Source of the DNA: Helicoverpa zea
Lineage: Eukaryota > Arthropoda > Insecta > Lepidoptera > Noctuidae
Direction of reading: 5' to 3'
Length of the DNA stretch: 64,000 nt
Assembly (NCBI RefSeq): GCF_022581195.2
Contig: NC_061465.1
Span: 4,094,501-4,158,500 of the forward strand
This document shows, in pieces, positions 34,393-48,906 of the stretch. Position numbers and translations under genes: made by a program. Under the pieces are notes generated by a model. The model did not search any database, was not told where the DNA came from, and was given only the letters and a program-made list of their open reading frames with translations. Numbering within the stretch: the first letter of the stretch is position 1; each line of letters begins with the position of its first letter.

Positions 34393-37300
34393 TTATGTTG
34401 GACACAGGACCTTGAGGATGTAGTCTGTTAGTAGCGTGGGGACGGTGGGACTGTCCTCGTTGATCGCCTTCAGAACTGGAACGGAGAGAAAATATGTTAG
34501 GATTTTAAAATTATTTTTACAATTTTGTGTCAATGAGTAGGTAGATTAATATAGCGTTAAATTAATACTTAAATATGTGGATTACAATAGTATGTTTACG
34601 ATTGCACCAATGAAAGAAAAATTAAACGCATGTCACAAGTTTATACTAAAAATGAGCTAAGTTATCAGGTAAGTAAATGTTGAAAAGGAGGAAAATTTTG
34701 AACGAAATACCTCCATAATCTATAGGTGAAATTAATCGATTTTAATCTATTGTTATTAGTCGAGTAGCGATTAGAAATTGTATTTCACAATAGGTTTTAA
34801 TTAATGTACTCACTCTTAATGAGCACTTGAAGGGACTGGTTGTCCGGAGGTCCGTTGTCTAGGTGGAATGGTATCACCGTGGTCAAATACTGAAACATAC
34901 AGAATTACATTATTCATTTCACAGAAAAATATTAGTATTACAAATTACTTTAGTTTTTAAGGTATGAAATAGCTAGGTAGGTACTATTTTTATATGAGAT
35001 GACAGATGACAAAAAGCTCAAAATTGAAATTATTAGCATTATTAATATTAACATTCAACCTACACATTTTTTTTTACTCAAAAATGTAATAAGATATAAA
35101 AATTAAAACTTATTATATTAACCAACTTAAAATTAGTTACCTACATATTTATTAATTTTAATTCTCGGAAATTGGCATTATAGTGAATTGAGGCCGTTAT
35201 GAAATCAAAGAATTAATGTACCAACATTATTTGTAGACAATTCTAGTGACAAATAAGTATAGAATGGAGGAAAGTCAAGTAACAAATAATAATTGATTCG
35301 TTTCAGTTAGTTAAGTTATCGCGGACAGTGGGCGGAATTGTGGTTCAACAATCCGTTACAAGGGACTTTCACTGTTTGTTTAGCTTTAGTGACATCAATA
35401 ATAAGAAATTATTCTATAAACAATACATATTTTAACCTTTTTGTCTTCTATTAAAAAAATCTACAGTTGTGTTTAGGTTCGGAAAAGAAGAGAGGTATTC
35501 CATAATTATCGATACATTTTCAAAATATGCCACAACTATTTTCCCTTCTCAATATCGGAGTTATACGCACTAAAAATTGATTGCAAAGGTCATGAACCTA
35601 TCATACGTACAACGTGTATGTAACTTTACTAAAGTATATCATAGCTTACCTTCGACTCAGAATGGCTGCCATTCAAATTAGGCGACCTCGGTGGCTGCGG
35701 CCTCTTCTTCTTCTCAATATGATACTGGCGTCTCTTATTCTGAACAGCCAGCAGCAGCGATATAAAGGTATTCTTGAGTTCCTTCTCGTATTCCAATTCG
35801 TCGCGAAGAGCCAACTCGGCGATCAGGGTTTCGGAGAACTCGCGAATAAGAACTTCTAACTCCATAAATATCTCGTTCAGTTGAGCAAGCGAGTAGGTGC
35901 GCAATTCTGAAATGATAATGTTATAAATTAAGTGGGTAATCTTCATCACTACATAGTGTAAAACAAAGTCGCTTTTTCTTTCAACCGATTTTCATGCGGT
36001 TTTTTTTATCAGATAGTGTTTAAAGAGGAAGGTTTATATGTATAATAACATCCATTAATTAGTGGGCAAATACTGGTAATCCCGTGCGAAGCTGGGGCGG
36101 GTCGCTAGAAGTTGTAAAGTAAGCGACAGTTTTAAAACGAAGGAAAGTTTAGGCCAAATTGGATATGTCGCCAAAAATTTACAAGAACAGAATTTATATC
36201 AAGATTTAGCTTTAGAGTTAAATTATTCTTCAGATCTTTCATAACTATGTACTTTGTATTACTCAAATTAATTGTATTGCTTTTACTTTATGCTGTTTCA
36301 TAATTTGAAATGAGGAGCTTTCACTTAAGGAACACTTGGAGACTTACCGTCTTACCACAAAAACTTTTAAACGTCAGTTTATGCCTTGTCTAAAAAAATG
36401 TTAAATTATGACGTTGACATATGGTTCATTTTGCAGCCAAAACTTTTTTAGACAAGTGTAAAACAGGGGTTTAAGTTTTTGTAGCAAGGCCATTAAAGTT
36501 CAAAGCCGTAAAGGTTGTGAACTAAACATAGGTAAGTATTTGTATCTAGATCACGTCGGAGAAAACATGATTATCTTTCCATTCGGTATAGTTAATAGAA
36601 TTTCAGACATTGATACAGCCGTCTGGTACCCGACGCGAATTCATTATTAGATGTTGTCTTTATGTAAAAGCATAGTTTTTGTATTAGAAGCATAGCAGAT
36701 ATAATGTAGATACTCGGAGATGTATACTAATATAACAAAGAGGAATAATTTTTTGTTTATTAGTTCTCTACACCCACTATTTTTACCCTAAAAGGTCCGA
36801 AACTACGCTATCCCCGAATAACATAGGCTGTACTTTGTCCAGGTATGGGAAGATGATTCCACGGGACGCGTGTGAAACCGCGGGGAAACAGCTAGTATAC
36901 AATAAGATCGGAAATAGTTCACATCTGTTGTTCTTCTATAAGATTTACTAGACATACTAATGTTTACTACCGTACTCATTCCGACCAGAAAAGCATTAAT
37001 CAGTGGTTTTAAATGCATTTTGCTAGACCGTGATTCATTTTATAGTTTGTAATTGGGTTATAAAAGATATCTTATCTTTAATCTGATTAATTAATATTGT
37101 ACGGTAAATATAAACGTTTGTAGTTATACGTTCGAGGTTGAGAAAACAAAGTGATGCGCCAAATTAATCGCGAGCGCAGGGGTGAATGTACTCAAGCGAA
37201 AGAATCGGCGATTCGGCGGCTGGCATCGGTAGTGGTCTTGATTGTACGTCCACGTTGAATGATGAATATTGCGAGCTTTATTCAACAGTTTTTGATTTAC

Positions 37301-40300
37301 TTTCACACTGAATTTGTACACTTAGTAGTTTACAAATGCACAGTGTTACTTTCTTGAACTGAAAGTTTGATTTTGTTTTAATTTTTAAATAATTTCAACG
37401 TTTAGTAGGTGTCATTTAGTTACATTCCACTTTGTTTCTTTCAAGAGATGCATCAGACCACATCGTGAATGGAATGAACATTTTCATTGATGATAACTTA
37501 TGTTTTTTATTCCTCAAAATGACTGCTTTCAAAAATAATTTGGCTTAATAATGCCAAAACAAAACAAAAGCCCTTCAGTCAAGCAAGCAGTTTCTGATTT
37601 AGTTACGTAAAGTTTGGGATAAATCAGAAGCACAAAGGCAATGTTCAGTAAACATTATTACAGTTATTTGTCAACTAGAATTGTTGTTATTACCGAGCAT
37701 TATGTCACCGACTTATATAATTGCTATCTTTGTCGAAAGATTCTCACGGGTCCAGTTTTTAGCTCGGTGGAACCATGACGTAGATACTACTATAATTGAC
37801 GCCAGAATCCGGGGAAGTAGGTAAATTGATGTGTAAATGGCATCAGGAATTATTATTTACTTATACCAAAAATATGTACTGATGTATACGTTATAATATT
37901 TGATGTATACGTTATATTTGGTGTATACCTTTTATTTGGTGTATACGTTTTATTTGGTGTATACGTTTTATTTGGTGTATACGTTATATTTGATGTATAC
38001 GTTATATTTGGTGTATACGTTATATTTAGTGTATACGTTATATTTGATGTACATATACGTTATATTTGGTGTATACGTTATATTTGATGTATACGTTATA
38101 TTTGATGTATACGTTATATTTGGTGTATACGTTATATTTGATGTATACGTTATATTTGTTGTATACGTTATATTTGGTGTATACGTTATATTTGGTGTAT
38201 ACGTTATATTTGATGTACATATACGTTATATTTGATGAATAGGTACGTTTTATAGTAGATTACAGAAAACTAACGTATCCTGGCGCCTTGTATTCAGACT
38301 TTATATTCATCAATTCCTTTTACAATGACAAAAAGTTACAAATTGCTTCGAAATCAATTATGTCATTACGTACAAAAACGCCAACCATCTCCATTTAGGG
38401 TAATAACGGCAAACCGGTTCGGTTCTCACAAGATAAAGTCTAGAATTCTAGATATTTTGAACAGTCTGTTTACGATTATATTTAATTTCAAACCTGTTTA
38501 TATTATAACTGGCTACAAAAAAAAACGTGTGCGCTGTTGATAGTTTTACCGACTTATAATTTAACAACGGACCTATTTATAATTTTACTAAAAAGCGTTT
38601 TGATGTGCTTAAAAAAGAATTGTTTATTTTTATACACGTTTACGTAAGGAAAAACGTAGACATAAGAATTTTTCAGTGTTGCTTTTTATGCATCTTCGTC
38701 TACTCTAGTCTTGTCATCGCTCGGTGCAAACAAATTATACTTTACGTATTTTAAAAGCTAGGCTATTTTTACACTTTTTAATTAGTGTTAGGCTGGAGTT
38801 TTCAGTTCTATATGTGTATGTATGACGTCCACACATTAATGTTCCTAGCAGACTGCGAACATGATTCATGCTCGGGATGTTTACGTCCAATTGACAATAT
38901 TTGCTGTGACCTTCGTACGTTTAAATCATTAGGCGTGTTTTGTTCATAACTTCTGAGGCCTTAGAATTTTTTTGCTGTTATAATTCTGAAGATTTATGAG
39001 GACTTAAATTAACCTTGTTTTAAGAAAGACTAGGCTTAAGCACTGTCTAAATTCTTCTACTTCTAAAACAAAATTACCCTTTTCAATATGCTCAAAGTGG
39101 CTAGGACAGCAGGAGATTCAGGAATCTCTTTAAAAAATTGATATAGATATAGGTAGTACTTACTATCTTCATAGAGCGGCGCGCTAAGTACCTCCTTCCC
39201 TTTCTCCAAAGCCTCGTTGTACTCAATAATGTCGCCTTCGGATGAAGGGGTGTCTTGCATCATGTCATCAATCTCCTGGATCACCTGCATTCCAAGAAAC
39301 GTTGAAGCTATAACTAAGAATTCAAGTCTAGATTCTTAATTGGTGATAATTGCTTCAAATGTAGGTAAATTATTTCCTGAAGAATGTAGGATTTGGTACC
39401 TGGATTCCAAGTTAAATGGTCCAGAAAATGTTAAAATTCTAATGTAGTTATAAAGATAATTATAAGGTGGACCATTACTGAAATTACGTCGTCAAGTCTA
39501 ATTGATGGTGACGATCAAGATGCGTTAAGAGATCAGCTACATTTACAGTAATCTATAACTTATGGACCTCACAACAAGACCTATAATCGTCTATCTTACC
39601 TCATCAGCAGTCTTGACAGGGCACTCGTGATCCTGGTGCAAGCCGCCCAGGATGAGCGCGTGCATATCCAGGTCTGAAGCCACGGCTTCGTCTTCCGAGC
39701 TGTGGATCTCGTCGTCAGGTGTCATTGAACTCTGGACAAGGAGACAGTCGGGTATTAGTTTGGGATATACAGTCTTATTACGAAGGGGGTAAGGTGGTTT
39801 TTTTATTACGTTGAAAAAAGATTCAAACACGGAATTACATGTAAAACATATCATATTGTACATTAGCCATTCAAATTAAATATCGCACCAGCCGCAAGGT
39901 GTGAAATTCCACACGCCGGAGTTGCATGAAGCAAAAACAGCGAAAACTCATCAAAAACTGGAACATCCATTGTTGTTTGATGAACATTACATTATAATGA
40001 TACGCCAAAAGAGTTAATATTCCCACGAGACAATGCATAACGTTATTCGCAGAGTTTTTTACTGGCTCATCTTATGTTACAAAAAAGTTGAATAAAGCAG
40101 TAGAATCTTGTGGAGTTATCTTACTTGGATTTATAAAAGTGGTGGTGCAATTTAGTTATGCGGTTTTAACTTTTAGTTTATAAGAAAGATTTAATTCTGC
40201 TTAATTGCCCGTCTGAATTATTGTAAGAATGCAACAATGACCAGATGTTTTTTGTGCCAGAAATCTTCGGTGGCTGGTACTTAGTGGGACTTTTTTTGGA

Positions 40301-40446
40301 AGTAGAGGAAATATAAAGTGACCATAAATGTTCTTACCTTCTTTTCGTTAAGGTTCAATGTAGGGATATGCATCTTCCTGGAGAACGATTTAGTCCAGTC
40401 AATAGGAAGAATGTTCCCGAAGTTCCCAGTTATCGTCCACCACATT
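34393..40446 (-). CDS. Unc-76: Unc-76/FEZ family protein, C-terminal part (partial)
   Basis: FEZ/UNC-76 proteins are cytosolic kinesin-1 adaptors for axonal transport. Six minus-strand exons in order: 40446-40338, 39731-39600, 39284-39164, 35906-35650, 34889-34814, 34475-34393. All have GT-AG sites and matching phases. Exon 1 here gives MWWTITGNFGNILPIDWTKS, a family signature. The next two are acidic (DDEIHSSEDEAVASDLDMHA; VIQEIDDMMQDTPSSEGD). The fourth carries the conserved coiled coil (LNEIFMELEVLIREFSETLI, then ALRDELEYEKELKNTFISLL) and a basic stretch. The last two give YLTTVIPFHLDNGPPDN and the C-terminus LLTDYILKVLCPT-stop. The upstream exon must end with two bases of a codon and was not found, so the N-terminus is in unrecognised exons to the right or beyond the window. 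Two introns carry repeats (minisatellite, MITE). Identity is confident. Confidence 0.93.
36065..36112 (-). repeat. Short non-LTR retroelement fragment
   Basis: 'aatcccgtgcgaagctgggg' followed by 'cgggtcgctagaag' is the reverse-complement style of a widespread retroelement 3' region. Too short to classify. Confidence 0.4.
36347..36491 (-). mobile_element. 145-bp MITE, copy 1 (Unc-76 intron)
   Basis: Imperfect terminal inverted repeats: CCGTCTTACCACAAAAACTT on the left and AAGTTTTTGTAGCAAGGCC on the right. The interior holds an internal inverted pair, TTGTCTAAAAAA and TTTTTTAGACAA. A second copy in opposite orientation is at 53503-53648; almost the whole length is shared. Confidence 0.85.
36745..36900 (-). 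mobile_element. Non-LTR 3' end fragment, minus strand
   Basis: Reverse complement of the family at 21809: 'gaataacataggctgtactt', 'gggacgcgtgtgaaaccgcg' and 'gggaaacagctagta' mirror its 'cagcctatgtta', 'gcggtttcac' and 'actag' blocks. The tail would lie to the left and is missing or degraded. Confidence 0.6.
37888..38245. repeat. 18-bp minisatellite, about 20 units
   Basis: Unit GTATACGTTATATTTGRT repeated head to tail with few variants: 'ccttttattt'/'cgttttattt' at the left end, and an extra CATATAC in two units (near 38049 and 38218). Eighteen is a multiple of three and the unit has no stop in one frame, so an open frame appears, but it is a by-product of the repeat. It lies in the 3.3-kb Unc-76 intron. 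Confidence 0.95.
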
Positions 40447-43400
40447 CTGGAAAAAAAGAGCATAAATTAAGTGCACTGAGTCTTAAATCAGATATGATCA
40501 ACTTTCTTATAAAGGAATGCGTGTATCCTTCAGGTACAAACACATAAATTGTATAATCCCTAAAAGGGGCAACGATAAACCGACAATATATTTCGGTAAG
40601 GCCACTTATTTGGAGGTACATTTAAGTAACTACAAATGCCGTGGCCCGTGATATTATCTAAAGCCATAATGATTAATGTAACTGTTCGGTTGTTCGTGCT
40701 TCGTTAGAGGATTAAAAGGGCTTTGGAAACGGATATTCTACTGAATTAGTAACGCCTATAAACTTCAAAAGATTATACCATCTTCTACAATTAAACAATA
40801 AAACGTTATAGTCGTCAGATCATTACTATGTTATGGGATAGAATTCTCGTGTGAAGGTTCAGTGTCTTTGTTTATTCAAGTTTTACGAGAATTATAATCG
40901 TACACACTAATGATGTGTTAAGTCATAAGATGTCAAAATGCCATTTAATTCGAGATATTCTGCAGTGACACCAGAGAACTGATAAAATTATTGCAACATT
41001 TTGATAACAGTGCGAAAGTAACAAAGAAGCTGATAGAACAACTAAGTAGGTATGTCAGATGCACTTTGAACTTTAAATTGCGATAAGAAATCACTGGTGT
41101 CCTTCTACACCTTATCTCACAAAAGTCACACAGTTGAATTCGTGGAGCTCCAGCTAATTCCCCGACATCCTGAGTTCCCGACGGCGACTCTGGGAAGAGC
41201 TCTATTGCGTCAGTTCCCAATTATTCGCCAACAAGGTAATTGTATCTACACCGAATCGTAGTTTTATCATTATAAGCTCTGGTCTTATGGTCCAATTTCT
41301 TTAGATGGAATCTCTCAATTTATAATCACGATTCTCTTTGATCGTTTTCATGGATAGTAAAAGCTGAAGGTTGATTGAACAATTTTTAGACTTGAAAGCT
41401 GTGCGTCTGATTGTTTTACAAACTGTAGAGGAGTTTCGCTTTTTAAATGCGATCAGTTATTTTGAGAGTAATTGAACCGCATCGAGGTTTCCGTTGGATT
41501 AAACAATTGAAAAGAGTAGCATAAACAATGAAAAGTCTCAAAACTAAAACTGCTTGTCGAGACGTCGAACTGTTGATAATATTTCCAATGTTGAGGATGA
41601 CACTGGTATGAACACCTAGCCGCACCCGTGACTCAGCCCGGAGGCATAAATTGGCGCTAATTTGAGATCTCGCGGCACGCTACCGCTCAATTGAGGAATG
41701 TGTCACTTTATATTATGTATAAGTACTGCATGCAGTTGATCAGAACTTGGTACAATTGTATGACTTCCTAGTGAGTAATGGCGTTGCTTCCAAACTATAG
41801 ATCATCTAGCTTTTTTAGAATGGACTGACCCACAGGGTACAAAAAGAAATCCAACAACTAAAAGTCCGTCTAGAAATAATCTAATAACGTCAGAAAGCAT
41901 CTGATCTAAAAATAACATAATGCAATCAAAACAAGTGCACATTGGAAAGCAACAATGACTATCAACACCCACTGAGCTAGTCTAATAAAAACTCTTTGAA
42001 GAACTAGTTGCTATTCTCGGCTTCACACCAGATGGTCTAGCAATGAGTAGAGCACCTAAATACGAACTAGGCAACACACTATTCTTGGGGGTCTTGGTAA
42101 TTATTTTGAGTTTACAAAGAAGCAGCCTATACGATTGAAGGAATACGATATATGTCTTTGTAAATCAAAATTGTTTATTTGTGTGGATTTTTCTTACGTG
42201 TGAGAAATTGAGGATGCAGGAGAAAAGGAGGATACTCGGTTACTTAAATTTTATTCTAACTTACACATAGATGAATCTGGACGGAAACCTTGGGGACTCA
42301 CTTACCTACATTGTTTATAGTCTTATCTGGTTGACTTATTTGGTCACCTAACCTAGATCGACATCTGCTCTGTGACAAGTCTTTGTTAAGTAAATAATGT
42401 CCTCGCATTTCCATTAAAAAATATAAACGAAATAGTTATGTAACTCTTTCTATAACGTTATCTTGAACAGAAAAGTCAAGAGGTGCACGTGCGTACATTA
42501 AGCTAACGGGATCATTTCTCTTTGTTTCTTACTAAGCTTTTCAATGATGTCAGCTGTTATAACATTTTTTGTTATGTCTAGCTAATATGCGGAGGCGTAT
42601 TCGGTTAGAACGAGACCAAATCATGTCAACAGCATGAGGTCTGGTGCGGTCGTTAGCATTGCGTCAGACTGTCAGACCATATGGCCGCCTGTGCTGATTG
42701 AAACGACACCCATCGATGACATTTTGCATGTTTGTCACATCAATATCACGTGTGGCAACAACACAATCTTTTGCTTAACTTTGGAATGACATTTCCAGTT
42801 ATCCAAAGAGATTACAGCAATGTTTGAACGAAGACAAACATTCGTACTGTAAATATTTATTCTGTAAGTGTAATTGATGGTTCTGTAGAATGTTTCGTCT
42901 TCAGTCGTTATTGTCTCTACAGTGAAGGGATTATTCGAAACTTATTGTTTATTTACTGTCTTAAAGCCGGTAGTCGGATTTAATGCATTTCAAATTGTTC
43001 GTGTAACAAACAAATTGTTTTCTTGTTTTGAAAACTGCATCGCATAGTTGTTTTGTTTTGATAATATTTACTGTAAAAAAACCGTTATTCGAATGTTTAT
43101 TTTTCCCAAGCATTGTGGCTGGTTATGATGCCAACAAGGTATAGTAAAACCACACAATATGACGACATTCTGGTTGCTATAAAAGATGAGTTACAATGTT
43201 TAACTATTTTCCCTTGTCAACTCCGTCATTCATTAAATGGATGACAAGTCTGATGGTGTGACTCACTGCTTACTCCAGCGTAGGCATACACATGTGACAA
43301 TTTAGGTCTTAGAATCCACCAAAAAAGTCTACCATGCATGAGAGGTCGCTAAACGTGATCCAAAATGGCCGGTCCACTGGCCCGAACGGTTTCACCATAC

Positions 43401-46400
43401 TCCTTAATATGGTAAGTACCGTTAAGCTCAGTTTACTTTTCATATTAGCAAATATGATTTGAATACGACTCGCCGTTGCATGTAGGAATTACATGCTTTG
43501 TTGACTGCGATATTATCTGCACTTTATTTAGCTGCGATGAAAAGTAACAGATATCTTAGTATTGAATTACTACGTATTAAGTTACAAATTGATTGTCGTT
43601 CTTTGAACGAGTTGATGGGAGATTGTTATCGAGCTTTTCTTATTTCTAATTTAAATTACTTTATAATCCAGACAACAGTCTTAATAAACAATTATAATTT
43701 AAATAAGCATGTAGTAGAACATTACAGATGAGGTCTATTAAGGTTTAATTACAAATGACTGCCAAACCAAGGGAATCATAAACGGATCATAAAGCTAGCT
43801 ATATCAAGCGTGTTATAACAATTAAATTGTTCACAGCTATTACATTCTCACGTCACTCTCACAAGGACGTATCAATTCAATTTAATTGGTTACATAAAGT
43901 ACAAAAAATTGTTCAATGACCTGAAGAAATATACGTTTATCAATTCGCATCAGTGGAAATGTAAAATTCAGACTAGTCATGTCAATGATGTAGCAATACT
44001 TTACGGTAGTTCCTTATTGTTTTATTAGAAGTCATTTGGAGGGAATTGGAGAAACTGATATGTCATTGGGAATCGAGGTTCTCAATTTGCATCATTTTAT
44101 TCATGAATAAATTGAACATTATGATGTCTGTGTGTCGAGTCGTCGCTGTCGATGACGTTATCGTTTGAGTATCAGATTTCTCTTTATAATTCATATTTAA
44201 ATTGGAAATGTTTACTTGATTTGGCTGGTCCTGGTTTGTGTGGTGTCGTACATGACAAAAAAAGCTATTATTATAAGTAGGTATTGTTTCCATATTCTTA
44301 TGTATGCAAACACTTACAAGAACTTAACAGAATATTCTTTACGTAGGTTCAAATATAGCATAGTTGGCCTTATAGGACAAGTATTTAATTACTAAAAAGC
44401 TTATCTAGCCAGTAATCGTGGCGTAGGCTGAATTAAACATGACCTCACATCCTTATAAGGCTAGCTTAGGTAAGGCAGTAAAAAATGGCGCCATAGTCAT
44501 TTCTGATGTGAAAAAAACAACAATAGACGAAACAGAAACTGCGCTTTAAAAATAAAATGTGCAAGGTAACAGTAGTTATACAACTGTATTTAGTTGATTA
44601 AAGTATTAGAAATGTTATAATGATCGTGTGAAGTGTTTTACTATGTTCCGGATTATGGGCACCTAACGGATTTCATTGAATGATTTGGGATGGTGAAAGA
44701 ATTTTGAGATGATTAAGCTATTACTTGTATAGACGCGAAGAATAGAATGTTCAGTATAACGTGAGGTTCAAAGAAGGATAATAAAGAAGCATTATGAAAT
44801 AGGCAAGCTGAAATATGTGTTTTAATGGATTGATACGTGAACCAATGTGCAGTTTATTAGGTAATAAATATTTCCTCCTTCCTTATTTAATGTGACACAT
44901 AGAAAGTCCTGGTTTCTACGTAACAACCATAACAACGCAGTCCATTGAGGAAAAACGTTTAGTATATCGCTCGAATGGAAACAAACTACAATAAGGCAAT
45001 TTCAAAATTTTAGACGTCTAGGTAGTCCGGTAAGAATTTCTGTATCAAGTATCTGCAGACAAGAATAATTTTTGAGGAAGGTGAAGCCCTTCAAAGTCAA
45101 TCAGCCGATTAATAACTGCAGGGTAATATTATTTTAATATCGATTTCTCAGAATCGGCTTTCTTATTTTACAGTCCAATCGAGCGTGCATCGATGATTAT
45201 GGTGTGTTGCGTACGCACTGGTGACTTCGAGTGTCCGGGAGACAGCCACCGAGGCAGAACTTAATATAAAATTATTTTTTAAACATCATTTTATAGCTGT
45301 ACATTTTCTTTGAACAATTCCTCACTTACATGAAATGAAAGTAGGTAAAACTTGATGAATTATTGCCAATCACTCGGTGAAATGCTGCATCAGAATTATA
45401 GTTCCCGTTTTCAACAATTTATTGAACTGGTACAAACACACAAGTATTTGCTTATTCCGGTAAAAAAACACTAAGTTTCATGTCATGCACTGCAATGTAT
45501 TCTTCGTAAATCAGCAAATGTTTCCGAATTTATTTAACTTCCGTAATGTGTGGAATCCGCACAGGTCTAACGCGACGGACATATTATGAAACTCACAACA
45601 CTATAAGACTTATTTAAGGCTGCCATATAACGAAAATAAAAGAAAATGGCTCCCCGACTATCTCCTACACTTGTACCTACATTAATATTGTATGTCTGCC
45701 ATATCATTTGCATACTTAAACGAAGCAGTGAAGGTGATTATGTCGACTGAATCAATAATAACATCTTGTTGTGGGCTTCTTACACATCAGCTGATGTCAT
45801 GTATTTTTAGAAGCCTTTGGATATGAGCTAATTATAGACGATGTATATTTACAGACAGAATTTGTAATTTTTATCGTTCACCTGCGTACCTATCCATCCC
45901 AATTTATACTAATGAATTTGGGAAGCTTTGTAAGTAGATATTTCTTACATAAAATCCTTTTTATACTCCCAAAATCGAAAATTCAGATCCAATCAGAAAC
46001 AGGAAAGTAGCGTAACAAAAAATATTCCAGACTGTGTTTGATCGCTCGCAGCTAAGTTTCATTGGTTCTGAGAAATCCTGCGCGGCTGGATTTTAGTCCA
46101 AGATTCCTTGTCTGAACGAATAAGGACAGGCGGCTAACACAGAGGTGGTCACGTATAATCTTACTTTTATTTTTTGAGGTAGCTTTGATTTTGAATGAGA
46201 ATATGGCATGATTATGCATTTAGTACTAGTGATTAGTAGCTTCTTGTCAGATTAATCATTATTATTGTATTTAATAGTTTAGTAATATATTTCAATTTAT
46301 CAGTATTCAATCTTTATACCTACTTCGTTCTACAAGTCTACATCAATAACATTGTGACTGTGTTAAAATGGCATTCGCAGTCATCCGGGGAGAGATAAGA

Positions 46401-48713
46401 AAGAATGAGGTTAAGTTCACATATCTATTCTACATAGCGCATGATATTTTTATCGTCAGCGAGTCACAGGTCACATACATACACTCATTTGGAAAAAAAT
46501 ATATTGGAGTTGTCTCAAAAAATGTGCGTATTGTTGTGGAATAACGTACCTATTACGCATTTACCTACATAATAAAATATGATCACCCATGCTTGAGTAT
46601 TGTCAAGAAGAGAATCGCGAATGTATCAACATAGCATAAAAACATATTTTTCTCATCAAGAAACATCCCTACTTTCCTATGCTTTGTGAAGCGACCTACT
46701 TCGATTGAAAAGAAAATGACTCGGAGTTTCTGATTGGATGACTGATTGACATTGAGGGCTGGGCGATCAAGAAGGCCTTGTGCAAGCTCCCAGTAATTGT
46801 GATGCGTGGAATACCGATCTCGGAACGGAACACTCATTATAGAAACTTTCTTCAATCATCATTATAAAAATTGTTGGTAAACAAACTTACCGTTTATTGA
46901 TGAACAATCGACAATAAATAGCTGAGAATTGTATGGTTTAGTCGAGGTTTTTTATTGTACTCCCACGTAACATAATTCCCAATGCAAGTAGCATCTTATT
47001 TGGATAGGTTTAGCGTTTCTCTTTCATCACCGCTGTTGACATTCTGAAGTAATAAATAACCTATTGTCAACACGAGTTTCCCTAAGGGCAATGTTTCATT
47101 ATTAAATACCTTCCTGCCCTTTAGTAAACGCAACCTTTGGCGTTTTCTAATGATTTTATAAGCTGTATTGTATTTTGAGAATGGTAAAGAATTCAATATT
47201 TCCAGTTGATATATGCATCACCTGTTTCAAAGTACTCGTATTTTAACAATATTTTAAGAATGTCTCTGTTGCATTGAATTTGATCCGGACGTCATTCTGT
47301 GAGTGATTTAAGCACTTTAAGTGTCAAGTTACAAAAAGCAATTCCACGAAAATGTCCAGCAGGTAGGCACACGGATATTTTTGACATTTTTAGAATCCCA
47401 ACAAAGAAATGAGGGCTCTTCTATTCAAAGTTCAAAAACAAAAGACTGTACCTACGATCTCGCGTGTCTAATATCACGTTACGATTTTTATCTAAATATA
47501 AGGCTCATAGACGGGCTTGAAGAGTTTATGACAAATTACTGTAATTCATTACTGGTCGTAGACGTCAGGCCGACGGCTCTACTCTTTAATTATACAATTA
47601 ATTGTCAATGGGAGAGCGTTAATCTTATTGCATTTAACTCCTAATTGAAAGGGCGTTATAAACAGCTTTGTAATCTGGAATCGCAGTAACATTAAGTACC
47701 TACAGTGTTCAGTCTATATAAGTGTTTTCCTCGTCTTGAGTACCTAAACAGCAAAGGTATTATAGAAATATATCGAACGTATAAAATTAAGAACTCTTGC
47801 TAAAAATCTCCGCAGGACCGACTTTGGGTTCTCTCTAAAATCTTGAAGACATAGACATAAACAGGTAAAAGAAAACCGCAACAGCCTATTGTAAAGTTGC
47901 ACGGCGAAGGCTACACACCGAATATGGAGTACGATGCGATATTGATCCGTCCCAGCGACCGCAGCCCGTTCACCCCACTAACCCCGACCGATGGGCGCCG
48001 AACAGGGTTGCCATTTGTGATAAATCGTTGCTGCAGTTTTAGTTAGGTCACTGGTTTCATTGTTGTGGGGTTTTATTTGGTATCTGCTTTCTATTCCATT
48101 GCATGTTTGGATGAGTTTCAAACCTGGCTTTTTTACAAGTAAAATTTTTAAACTTAAGAAAACGGAATCTGTTAAAAGTAAGGTTAACGAACTTTCCTAC
48201 ACAATATAAACACAATTCCGTTGGCATGTTGCAATAGAACTGCTTACTTAATGGTTGATTTCCAGAAGCTGCTCAATCAAAGTAGGCTCCTAAGTAGATT
48301 ACGATCAATACGGAGTAAAGCACCAATGGCTGGAAAGGCGAAGTAGGGCAACATGTTCCGACGAACAATTCCATGAAGACGAAAAAAAATAAAACAAAAG
48401 GTAATCACAACAGACAAAAGCACTACGGTATAAGTACAAGTGAATTTTGATGAAGACCCGCCTTGTTTTACGACTCAAGTCGGATATGATATCTCAGGTT
48501 TTATTGTGTTGTGTTTGGGTCAAGTATACAGCTATGTAAGGTAACATATCCCAAGGTATGCGCTTGACCCAACCGTAGTATTATTATTTCATTACTTAAG
48601 ATAAATCATAGTGGTTTTGATGACTACTGAAATTAATTAGTAATGAAATAAACGATAATTTTGCAGTTACGGCGTAGGTAATCCGGTCACCAGTTTTATC
48701 GAGATTATTCTTA

Positions 48714-48906
48714 ACTAGCTTCTGCCAGCGGTTTCACCCGCATCCCGTGGGAACTACTTCCCGTACCGAGATAAAAAGTAGCCTATAGCCTTCCTCGATA
48801 AATGGGCTATCTAACACTGAAATAAATTTTCAAATCGAACCAGTAGTTCCTGAGATTAGCGCGTTCAAACAAACAAACTCTTCAGCTTTATAATATTAGT
48901 ATAGAT
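48714..48906 (+). mobile_element. Non-LTR retrotransposon 3' end fragment
   Basis: Starts ACTAGCTTCTGCCAGCGGTT, runs through 'cgtaccgagataaaaagtag' and 'cctcgataaatgggctatct', and ends in a short CAAA tail and TTTATAATATTAGTATAGAT. Nearly the same as the 21407 copy but without its TA expansion. Confidence 0.75.

Noticed and set aside
37900..38235. Long open frame of repeated Val-Tyr-Thr-Leu-Tyr-Leu units
   Set aside because: It is produced by the 18-bp minisatellite; the complementary strand is also open and there is no gene context.
40945..41220. Minus-strand frame reading GTDAIELFPESPSGTQD, considered as an upstream Unc-76 exon
   Set aside because: No acceptor in suitable position and no resemblance to the Unc-76 N-terminal region.
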